Assembly: GCA_022712075.1 (NCBI GenBank)
Contig: JALAHE010000043.1
Coordinates: 1-10,707 of the forward strand
DNA: 10,707 nt
Source of the DNA: Galactobacter sp.
GTDB lineage: Bacteria; Actinomycetota; Actinomycetes; Actinomycetales; Micrococcaceae
Reading direction: 5' to 3'
Shown here: positions 5,482 to 10,707 of the stretch, piece by piece
Layout: every line of letters begins with the position of its first letter
How positions within the stretch are numbered: position 1 is the first letter of the stretch
The notes under the pieces: model-generated
Told to the model about the DNA's origin: nothing
Databases searched by the model: none
What the model saw: the letters and a program-made list of their open reading frames with translations, nothing else
Position numbers and translations under genes: made by a program

Positions 5482-6228
5482 TCAGGCCTTGCCCTGGTTG
5501 GCGACGGCGGCGGCGTTGGCCGCCGCGGCCTCCGGGTCGAGGTAGCGGCCGCCGGGAACCGTGGGCTTGAAGTCCTCGTCCAGCTCGTACACGAGCGGGA
5601 TGCCCGTGGGTATGTTCAGCGCGGCGATGTCCTCGTCGGAGATGCCGTCGAGGTGCTTGACCAGGGCGCGCAGCGAGTTGCCGTGGGCCGTGACCAGGAC
5701 GGTCTTGCCCTGGCGCAGGTCCTCCTTGATGGAGCCCTCCCAGTACGGGAGCATGCGCTCGAGCACGTCCTTGAGGCACTCGGTGCGCGGGGCGTCGTCG
5801 CCGAGCGCCGCGTAGCGCGGGTCGCCGATCTGCGAGTACTGATCGTCGTCGGCCAGGGCCGGCGGCGGCACGTCGTAGGAGCGGCGCCAGACCATGAACT
5901 GGTCCTCACCGAACTCGTCGCGCACCTGGGTCTTGTCCTTGCCCTGCAGCGCGCCGTAGTGACGCTCATTGAGGCGCCAGCTGCGATCCACGGGGATCCA
6001 CAGGCGATCGGCCTCCTCCAGCGCCAGATTGGCGGTGAGGATGGCGCGGGAGAGCAGCGAGGTGTGCAGGACGTCTGGCAGCAGGCCGGACTCGCGCAGC
6101 ATGGCGCCGCCGCGGCGGGCCTCCTCGCGGCCCTGCTCCGTCAGCTTCACGTCCACCCAACCGGTGAACAGGTTCTTCTGGTTCCATTCGCTCTGGCCGT
6201 GGCGGAGCAGGATCAGCGTGTGGGTCAT
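5482..6228 (-). CDS. gpmA: 2,3-bisphosphoglycerate-dependent phosphoglycerate mutase
   Basis: GpmA interconverts 3- and 2-phosphoglycerate in cytosolic glycolysis and gluconeogenesis through a phosphohistidine. The 248-residue product has the full catalytic set: phosphoacceptor His10 in LLRHGQSEWN, the substrate loop NLFTGWVDVKLTEQG, Arg61 (LLSRA), Glu88 in LNERHYGALQG and the second catalytic His182 in TAHGNSLRALVKHLDGI. The NIPTGIPLVYEL segment is near the C-terminus. Length is normal. The ATG at 6226-6228 follows a TAGACT -10 by only six bases, so the transcript is probably leaderless; the GGGGGC between them is too close to be a ribosome site. A link with senX3-regX3 is ancient: mycobacterial gpm1 (Rv0489) lies next to senX3 (Rv0490). 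Confidence 0.96.
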   Translation of the reverse strand: MTHTLILLRHGQSEWNQKNLFTGWVDVKLTEQGREEARRGGAMLRESGLLPDVLHTSLLSRAILTANLALEEADRLWIPVDRSWRLNERHYGALQGKDKTQVRDEFGEDQFMVWRRSYDVPPPALADDDQYSQIGDPRYAALGDDAPRTECLKDVLERMLPYWEGSIKEDLRQGKTVLVTAHGNSLRALVKHLDGISDEDIAALNIPTGIPLVYELDEDFKPTVPGGRYLDPEAAAANAAAVANQGKA

Positions 6229-6240
6229 GCCCCCAGTCTA
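6226..6240 (-). promoter_or_regulatory. gpmA leaderless promoter: -10 TAGACT
   Basis: TAGACT on the minus strand (6240-6235) is followed by GGGGGC and then the ATG at 6228, placing the predicted +1 at the start codon. It faces away from the methyltransferase promoter, whose identical hexamer lies 40 bases off on the other strand. Confidence 0.7.
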
Positions 6241-6280
6241 TTCAGTGCTCCCCCGCCCTGGGGCCCACGTGACGCGCCAC

Positions 6281-6296
6281 TAGACTGTCTCTCGTG
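6281..6296 (+). promoter_or_regulatory. Methyltransferase leaderless promoter: -10 TAGACT
   Basis: TAGACT (6281-6286) is followed by seven pyrimidine-rich bases (GTCTCTC) and GTG at 6294. There is no purine-rich Shine-Dalgarno at all, so leaderless initiation is the simplest reading. Confidence 0.75.
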
Positions 6297-7118
6297 GTGC
6301 ACAAGGCGAAGGGGTTCAACGCGTCAAGTCGCGGCCCCCAGGGCAACCCCACGCGCGGCACCACCCACACCCAGCGCATGCGCCGCGTCGATCGCTGGCT
6401 CCTCGCCTCCCACGCCTCCCAGCTGCGCCACGGATCGCCGCTCCTCGTGGACCTCGGCTTCGGCGCGGCCCCCGTCACGACCGTTGAGCTCTTCGACCGC
6501 GTGCGCGCCCTGAACCCGCGCGCCAGGGTCACGGGGCTCGAGATCGATCCCGAGCGGGTCCGCGAGGCCGCCCGTGCCTCCCGCGAGGGGCTGTCCTTCG
6601 CCCACGGCGGTTTCGAGGTCCCCACGCCAGAGCGCCCTGCGGTGATCCGCCTCTTCAACGTGTTGCGCCAGTACCAAGAGGCCGATGTCGCCGAGATCTG
6701 GGGACGTCTCACGTCCCGGCTGGCCCCCGGCGGGATCGTGGTGGAGGGGACGTGCGACGAGCTCGGGCGCCGCGCCTGCTGGGTGGGCCTGGACGCCATT
6801 GGTCCGCGTACGCTGACGCTCGCGACGCAGCTCGCCTCGCTTGAGGCGCCCTCGGACCTCGCCGAACGCCTCCCCAAGGCGCTCATCCACCGCAACGTGC
6901 CGGGCGAGAAGGTGCACGCCCTCTTCAAGGCCATGGGCGCCGAGTGGGCGGCGTCCACCGCCGTGGCGCCCTTCGGCCTGCGCCAGCGCTGGCGCTTCAT
7001 GGCCGCCCGCCTGAAGGCGGCCGGCTGGGCGGTGCTCGACGACGACCGCCGCTGGCGACAGGGCGAGCTCACCCTCGCGTGGGAGGCCGTGGCGCCCTCC
7101 GGCGAACGCGCGCCGTAG
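6294..7118 (+). CDS. Uncharacterised class I SAM-dependent methyltransferase
   Basis: The 274-residue product has a Rossmann-type methyltransferase core. Motif I is LLVDLGFGAAP (about 50-60) and the acidic residue after beta-2 sits in VTGLEIDPERV (about 79-89). The usual strand IV region reads IRLFNVLRQYQEADV, and GGIVVEGTCDELGRR (about 147-161) precedes the second half. The C-terminal half carries PKALIHRNVPGEKVH and ends with a WRQGELTLAWEAV stretch. The first 35 residues are basic and contain PTRGTTHTQRMRRVDRW, which might contact nucleic acid. I know this arrangement as a conserved but uncharacterised actinobacterial family; the substrate is unknown. The GTG at 6294 is fixed by the TAGACT hexamer seven bases upstream. 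The gene is divergent from gpmA and convergent with the DUF2516 gene. Confidence 0.85.
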   Translation: MVHKAKGFNASSRGPQGNPTRGTTHTQRMRRVDRWLLASHASQLRHGSPLLVDLGFGAAPVTTVELFDRVRALNPRARVTGLEIDPERVREAARASREGLSFAHGGFEVPTPERPAVIRLFNVLRQYQEADVAEIWGRLTSRLAPGGIVVEGTCDELGRRACWVGLDAIGPRTLTLATQLASLEAPSDLAERLPKALIHRNVPGEKVHALFKAMGAEWAASTAVAPFGLRQRWRFMAARLKAAGWAVLDDDRRWRQGELTLAWEAVAPSGERAP

Positions 7119-7124
7119 CGCGCG

Positions 7125-7193
7125 AGGCGACGCCGCGCCGTCGTGCACACGGCGGCGCCGGGCCATCCGGCGCAAGGCGACGTCGCGCCGTCG
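7125..7193. repeat. GC-rich 19-base imperfect direct repeat, 50-base period
   Basis: AGGCGACGCCGCGCCGTCG (7125-7143) recurs at 7175-7193 with one change (C to T). Extra partial copies of CGCGCCGTCG run on to about 7203. It fills the convergent spacer after the methyltransferase stop. It is low-complexity GC-rich sequence and may have no function. Confidence 0.5.
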
Positions 7194-7220
7194 CGCCGTC
7201 GCGCAACGTTCAAGCAACAA

Positions 7221-7256
7221 AGGAGGGGCCGCACCGTGCCCGGTGCGGCCCCTCCT
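7221..7256. terminator. Terminator between the methyltransferase and DUF2516 genes
   Basis: A perfect 16-bp stem (7221-7236 with 7241-7256, arm AGGAGGGGCCGCACCG) has a four-base TGCC loop. On the minus strand it is followed by TTTGTTGCTTG, a usable T-rich tail, so it is best placed for the DUF2516 transcript, whose stop is 27 bases away. It could also stop plus-strand transcription. Confidence 0.85.
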
Positions 7257-7283
7257 CCGAAGCGCGATGCGGCGTTCAGCCGC

Positions 7284-7586
7284 TCAGTACCAGCTGTTTC
7301 CCTTGCCGGAGACGGCCGGCTTGACGTCGGCCAGGTAGACGCCGGCGCCCACGGCCGCGGCGATCATGAAGAAGCTGCTCGGGGAGAGGAAGACGACGCC
7401 CACCACCGAGACAATCGTTGCCACGCCAGTGATGCCGAGCCAGGCCGGCTTGCTCAGCTTGCCCATGGCCGTGAAATTCGCGGCGGGGCGGCGCAGGCAA
7501 TCGACGAGGGCCCACACACAGATCACGGCGACCACGGCGGCCGCGGCCAGGTAGAGCCACTGCGTGGCTACGAGCGCAACATACAT
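7284..7586 (-). CDS. DUF2516-like small membrane protein
   Basis: The 100-residue product is almost all membrane: hydrophobic segments at about 9-29, 48-67 and 70-86. A polar loop between the first two contains the motif CLRRPAANFTAMGKLSKPAW, and the tail is YLADVKPAV followed by Gly/Ser/Trp. This pattern matches what I recall of the actinobacterial DUF2516 family, which has no known function. The ATG at 7586 lies four bases after the stop of the trans-sulfuration gene, so the two may be co-transcribed. A TAGACT hexamer inside the end of that gene is six bases from the ATG and could give a separate leaderless transcript. No Shine-Dalgarno is present. A T-tailed hairpin follows the stop. Confidence 0.82.
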   Translation of the reverse strand: MYVALVATQWLYLAAAAVVAVICVWALVDCLRRPAANFTAMGKLSKPAWLGITGVATIVSVVGVVFLSPSSFFMIAAAVGAGVYLADVKPAVSGKGNSWY

Positions 7587-7598
7587 GCGGTCAGTCTA
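7584..7598 (-). promoter_or_regulatory. Internal leaderless promoter for the DUF2516 gene: -10 TAGACT
   Basis: TAGACT (7598-7593 on the minus strand) overlaps the last codons and stop of the upstream gene, then GACCGC and the ATG follow. The spacing is identical to that at gpmA. Because the hexamer is embedded in coding sequence it could be chance, but the exact six-base spacing and missing Shine-Dalgarno favour a real promoter. Confidence 0.55.
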
Positions 7599-8760
7599 AC
7601 GAGGGTCGGGCGCTCGCCTCGGCGGCGCGCAGGCCCCGCTGCAGATCCGCCCAGAGATCCTCGACGTGCTCGATGCCGACGCTCAGGCGCACGAGGCTCA
7701 CCGGCACGGCCTCCGGCTCGCCCGGGTGGCGGCGGCGGCGCTCCACGAGCGACTCGACCCCGCCGAGGCTCGTGGCCGGCGTGAAGAGGTCAAGCCCGCG
7801 CACAAAACGCACGGCCGCCTCCTCGCCGCCCTCGAACTCGATGGAGATCACGGCGCCGAAGCCGCTCATCTGTGCCGCGGCGCGGGCGTGGTGCGGGTGC
7901 GAGGCCAGGCCCGGGTAACGGACGCGGGACAGCGCCGGCTCGGCCTCGAGGCGGGCCGCCAGCTCTCCAGCGCTCTCCTCCGCACGGTCCAGACGCAGGG
8001 CCATGGTGCGCAGGCCGCGCAGGGCCAGCCAGGCCTCGAAGGGCCCGGGAACCGAGCCGGCCAGCGTGCGGCGCGAGGCGAGCTTGGCGCGCAGCTCGGC
8101 GTCCGCCACGACCACGAGCCCCATGAGCACGTCCGAGTGTCCCGCGATGAACTTGGTGGCCGAGTGCACCACAACATCGGCGCCGAGCTCCAGCGGGCGC
8201 TGGCGCAGCGGGGTGCTGAAGGTGTTGTCAACTACCACCAGCACGCCGTGCTGCTTGGCCGCAGCGACGATCGCCGGCACATCGGCGACGTCAAGAAGGG
8301 GGTTCGTGGGCGACTCGAGCCAGATCAGATCGGCGCCGGGCAGCGCGGCGATCACCTCGTTGGTGTCCGAGGGATTCACCTCGCGCACGCTCAGGGCGCC
8401 GTCGTCCGCGAGGGTCCTGGCCAGGCCAACCGTGCCGTTGTACGCCGAGGCGGGGACCACCACCGTGCCGCCGATCGGCACGAGCGAGAACGCGGCGCTG
8501 ACCGCAGCCATGCCGGAGGCGTAAGCGAGCCCCGGATGGTCCGAGCCCTCGAGCTCGGCAAGCGCCTCCTCCAGCGGCTCCCAACTCGGATTCGTGTAGC
8601 GCGCGTACACCCGCTCACCCGGCGCGGGCGTGCCGTCGCCCACAAAGGTGGAGGACAGAACGATGGGTGGATTCAGCGGTGCGTCCACGTCGCGCTCGGG
8701 GCGGCACAGCGCCACAACGGCCGTGCTCGGGTGCAGTGAGGAAGAGTCGGCAGAGCTCAT
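7591..8760 (-). CDS. PLP-dependent trans-sulfuration enzyme (cystathionine gamma-lyase/synthase type)
   Basis: This 389-residue enzyme belongs to the Cys/Met-metabolism PLP family, acting on cystathionine or O-acylhomoserine in sulfur amino acid metabolism in the cytosol. Visible motifs are NPPIVLSSTF (30-39), YARYTNPSWEPLEEAL (52-67) with the cofactor-phosphate Tyr/Arg, the AYASGMAAV loop (79-87), ESPTNPLLDV (149-158), the PLP-contact Asp178 in VVVDNTFSTP and the Schiff-base Lys203 in HSATKFIAGHSD. The C-terminus has SLGGVESLVERRRRH and RLSVGIEHVEDL. The ERRRR stretch and RYTNP motif look more like actinobacterial gamma-lyases than MetB, but specificity cannot be settled from sequence, so no symbol is given. 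The start is placed at ATG 8760, six bases after a TAGGCT hexamer; an in-frame GTG at 8766 abuts that hexamer and could not be in the mRNA. Confidence 0.9.
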   Translation of the reverse strand: MSSADSSSLHPSTAVVALCRPERDVDAPLNPPIVLSSTFVGDGTPAPGERVYARYTNPSWEPLEEALAELEGSDHPGLAYASGMAAVSAAFSLVPIGGTVVVPASAYNGTVGLARTLADDGALSVREVNPSDTNEVIAALPGADLIWLESPTNPLLDVADVPAIVAAAKQHGVLVVVDNTFSTPLRQRPLELGADVVVHSATKFIAGHSDVLMGLVVVADAELRAKLASRRTLAGSVPGPFEAWLALRGLRTMALRLDRAEESAGELAARLEAEPALSRVRYPGLASHPHHARAAAQMSGFGAVISIEFEGGEEAAVRFVRGLDLFTPATSLGGVESLVERRRRHPGEPEAVPVSLVRLSVGIEHVEDLWADLQRGLRAAEASARPSLD

Positions 8761-8772
8761 GCGCACAGCCTA
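8758..8772 (-). promoter_or_regulatory. Trans-sulfuration gene leaderless promoter: -10 TAGGCT
   Basis: TAGGCT on the minus strand (8772-8767) is followed by GTGCGC and the ATG at 8760. The six-base spacing marks the ATG, not the earlier GTG, as the start. Its upstream region overlaps that of the divergent tmk promoter. Confidence 0.7.
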
Positions 8773-8802
8773 GGACCGCCGCGAGCGCGCGGGGTGGCCC
8801 GT

Positions 8803-8817
8803 TACGCTGGGGAGGTG
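8803..8817 (+). promoter_or_regulatory. tmk leaderless promoter: -10 TACGCT
   Basis: TACGCT (8803-8808) is followed by GGGGAG and GTG at 8815. GGGGAG touches the start codon, so it cannot work as a Shine-Dalgarno; the six-base spacing predicts transcription starting at the GTG. Confidence 0.7.
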
Positions 8818-9516
8818 AGTTCTTTCCCGTCTGCCACCCCCACCGCCCCCGAGTCGGGCCCCGGTCTCTTCGTGACCTTCGAGGGCGGCGACGGCTCAGG
8901 CAAGTCCACGCAGGCGGCGCGCCTGACCACGGCCCTCGTCAGTTCCGGAGAGCGCGTGGTGCGCACGCGCGAACCCGGAGGCACTCCGCTGGCCGAGACC
9001 CTGCGCTCGCTCGTGCTCGAGCACGGACACGGCCCCATCGACGCCCGGACGGAGGCGCTGCTGTACGCGACCGCCCGCGCCTCCCACGTTGACCAAGTGA
9101 TTCGGCCGGCGCTGCGCCGCGGGGACGTGGTCGTGTGCGATCGCTTCGTCGACTCCTCCCTTGCTTACCAGGGCTTTGGGCGCGAGCTGGGGCTGGAGGA
9201 GGTCGCCGAGCTCAACCGCTTCGCGACGGGCGGGCTCTCTCCCGACCTGACCTTCCTGCTCGACATCTCGCCCGAGGACGGCCGCGCGCGCCGCACCGCC
9301 GGCCGGCGCGACGAGGACCGCCTCGAGTCCGAGCCTGACGCCTGGCACGCCTCCATCCGCGAGGCCTTCCTGCAGCTCGCAGCGGCCGCCCCCGAGCGCT
9401 TTGTCGTGATCGACGCCACGCTCTCCCAGGACGAGATCACCGTGCGCATCACCGACGCCGTCACGGCCCTGCGCCGCACCCGCGCTGAGGCGGCCGCGGC
9501 GGGGGGACAGCGATGA
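8815..9516 (+). CDS. tmk: Thymidylate kinase
   Basis: Tmk phosphorylates dTMP to dTDP with ATP, an essential step to dTTP. The 233-residue protein has the P-loop FEGGDGSGKST (22-32), the REPGGTPLAE substrate motif, the DRFVDSSLAYQG dTMP-binding/catalytic motif and the arginine-rich LID RRTAGRRDEDRLESE. About 17 N-terminal residues precede the kinase fold, with a Pro/Ser/Thr-rich tail. The GTG at 8815 is preferred over an in-frame GTG at 8794 because the -10 TACGCT lies between them. The stop overlaps the holB start as ATGA (9513-9516), so translation is coupled; tmk-holB is a common bacterial pair that feeds DNA replication. It is divergent from the trans-sulfuration gene. Confidence 0.96.
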   Translation: MSSFPSATPTAPESGPGLFVTFEGGDGSGKSTQAARLTTALVSSGERVVRTREPGGTPLAETLRSLVLEHGHGPIDARTEALLYATARASHVDQVIRPALRRGDVVVCDRFVDSSLAYQGFGRELGLEEVAELNRFATGGLSPDLTFLLDISPEDGRARRTAGRRDEDRLESEPDAWHASIREAFLQLAAAAPERFVVIDATLSQDEITVRITDAVTALRRTRAEAAAAGGQR

Positions 9517-10679
9517 GCGTCTGGGACGACCTTCCGGGGCAGGCCGGCACGGTCGCCACGCTGGCCGCGACGGCGCAGCAGGGCAACCCCACCCACGCGT
9601 GGCTGTTCACCGGCCCGCCCGGCTCCGGCCGCAGCAACGCTGCCCGCGCCTTTGCCGCCGCCCTCGAGTGCGAGGCACCGGCCTCGGAGCCCCGCGGGTG
9701 CGGGGTGTGCGATGCGTGCCGCATGGTCCTGAGCGGCGTGCACCCGGACGTGGCCATGATCAGCACCGAAAACGTCAGCTACGCCATCGCCGACGTGCGC
9801 GAGCTGATCGGTAAGGCGCAGGACAAGCCCTCGCGCGGCGCCTGGCGCATCATCGTGATCGAGGACGCCGACCGCATGACCGAGCGCACCACGAATGTGC
9901 TGCTCAAGGCCATCGAGGAGCCGCCGCCGCACACGGTCTGGATCCTGTGCGCCCCTTCGCCCGCTGACGTCCTGGTGACGATCCGTTCCCGCTGCCGCGG
10001 CGTCAGCCTGCGCGTGCCAGACACCGCCTCCGTCACCGAGCTGCTGGTTCGCCGCGACGGCCTCACCCCCGAGCAGGCGGCCTTCGCGGCGCGGGTGTCC
10101 CAGGGCCACATCGGCGTGGCCAGGAGGCTGGCCCGCGACGAGGGCGCCCGGACGCGCCGGGAGCAGGTCGTGGCCCTTCCGCTGCACCTGCCCACGCTCC
10201 CCGCGGCCATGGAGGCGGCTGCCCGTTTCCTCGAGCTGACCACGGCCGAGGCGGAGTCCGAGGCCACCTCCCGCGAACAGGGCGACGAGGCGCGCTTGCG
10301 CACCCAGCTCGGGCTGGCCCCGGAGGAGGCCATCCCGCCGCAGATGCGCAGCCACTTCAAGGCGCTGGCCGACGCGGCGAAACGCCGGGCCCGCCGCGGC
10401 ACGACCGACGCGATCGACCGCGCGCTCATCGACCTGACCACCTTCTTCAGGGACACGCTCACGCTGCAGCTCGGCACCGGCCAGGATCTCGTCAACGAGC
10501 ACCTGGGCGAGCCGCTGCGGCGCTACGCCGCCGGCACCACTGCCGCGCACTCCCTCTCCGCGATCGACGCCATCTCCGTGGCCCGCCGCCGTATCATCGG
10601 CAATGTGCAGGCCCTGCTGGCGCTCGAATCCCTCATGACCTCCCTCATCGCCTCGCCCCGCAACGGAGCAACCTCGTGA
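9513..10679 (+). CDS. holB: DNA polymerase III delta' subunit (clamp loader)
   Basis: This protein is the delta' subunit of the clamp-loader complex that places the beta sliding clamp on DNA. The 388-residue product has an AAA+ core with a degenerate Walker A, GPPGSGRS (34-41), where the usual Lys is Arg40. A four-cysteine zinc module is formed by Cys53, Cys63, Cys66 and Cys69. The Walker B-like strand is IIVIEDADRM, the sensor region is LLKAIEEPPPHTVWILCA, and the SRC motif (159-161) contains the arginine finger. Loss of the Walker A lysine fits a subunit that does not hydrolyse ATP itself. The C-terminal helical collar domain runs from about 270. It starts inside the tmk stop and its own stop overlaps the next gene as GTGA. 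Confidence 0.94.
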   Translation: MSVWDDLPGQAGTVATLAATAQQGNPTHAWLFTGPPGSGRSNAARAFAAALECEAPASEPRGCGVCDACRMVLSGVHPDVAMISTENVSYAIADVRELIGKAQDKPSRGAWRIIVIEDADRMTERTTNVLLKAIEEPPPHTVWILCAPSPADVLVTIRSRCRGVSLRVPDTASVTELLVRRDGLTPEQAAFAARVSQGHIGVARRLARDEGARTRREQVVALPLHLPTLPAAMEAAARFLELTTAEAESEATSREQGDEARLRTQLGLAPEEAIPPQMRSHFKALADAAKRRARRGTTDAIDRALIDLTTFFRDTLTLQLGTGQDLVNEHLGEPLRRYAAGTTAAHSLSAIDAISVARRRIIGNVQALLALESLMTSLIASPRNGATS

Positions 10680-10707
10680 CGCTTTCGCGCCCAACGCACC
10701 CCCGTCC
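10676..10707 (+). CDS. Start of a downstream gene in the tmk-holB operon, partial
   Basis: A GTG at 10676 overlaps the holB stop (GTGA) and opens a frame that stays open to the window end, with about ten residues visible (MTLSRPTHPR). GGAG at 10665-10668 lies seven bases upstream. The product cannot be named from so few residues; in relatives I would expect a secreted alpha/beta-hydrolase here, but that is memory of gene order only. Confidence 0.5.
   Translation, partial: MTLSRPTHPR

Noticed and set aside
7125..7203. Repeats after the methyltransferase gene as a CRISPR or mobile-element end
   Set aside because: Only two full copies, GC-rich and low-complexity, with no spacers, terminal inverted repeats or transposase.
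9165..10694. 509-codon minus-strand open frame opposite tmk/holB
   Set aside because: It is an antisense shadow covering two well-supported plus-strand genes with all expected motifs.
1..10707. Novel defence, toxin-antitoxin, phage or biosynthetic system
   Set aside because: All substantial genes belong to core families with even composition and no integrase, transposase or tRNA nearby; nothing here supports a new multi-gene system.

Overview
The window is high-GC actinobacterial chromosome. The CarD, LpqE-like, SenX3/RegX3, DUF2516 and HolB protein types, together with the gene order, point to Micrococcales and most likely Micrococcaceae (Arthrobacter/Micrococcus/Kocuria relatives). The family assignment is an inference from protein similarity, not a search. 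It is a core, gene-dense region. I see no tRNA, rRNA, CRISPR array, insertion sequence, prophage or toxin-antitoxin module, and no gene-free stretch longer than about 225 bases.

Layout: (1) 1-1164, minus: a single-frame IspD-IspF fusion of the MEP isoprenoid pathway, cut by the window start. (2) 1274-1759, minus: CarD, the essential RNA polymerase-binding regulator, separated from ispDF by a strong hairpin and a separate promoter. (3) 1985-2539, plus: an LpqE-like secreted lipoprotein, divergent from carD. (4) 2691-4564, minus: the two-component pair SenX3-RegX3, overlapping by four bases. (5) 4743-5414, plus: phoU, divergent from senX3, with 11-bp direct-repeat PHO boxes in the shared intergenic region. 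(6) 5482-6228, minus: gpmA. (7) 6294-7118, plus: an uncharacterised SAM-dependent methyltransferase. (8) 7284-7586, minus: a DUF2516 membrane protein, just downstream of (9) 7591-8760, minus: a PLP-dependent trans-sulfuration enzyme. (10) 8815-10679, plus: tmk and holB in an overlapping operon that continues into a gene beginning at 10676 and cut by the window end.

Functionally the centre is a phosphate-sensing block. SenX3-RegX3 responds to phosphate limitation, PhoU modulates that signal, and a PHO box between them suggests autoregulation. Around it lie housekeeping genes for isoprenoid precursors, glycolysis, sulfur amino acids, dTTP synthesis and the clamp loader.

The most notable signal is shared promoter layout rather than an exotic system. 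Seven genes (ispDF, senX3, gpmA, the methyltransferase, the DUF2516 gene, the trans-sulfuration gene and tmk) have a -10 hexamer of the form TAGRCT or TACGCT ending exactly 6 or 7 bases before an ATG or GTG, with no usable Shine-Dalgarno sequence. This predicts leaderless mRNAs and fixes the starts of tmk (8815) and the trans-sulfuration gene (8760). By contrast carD, lpqE and phoU have clear Shine-Dalgarno sequences, and regX3, holB and the last gene start by stop-start overlap.
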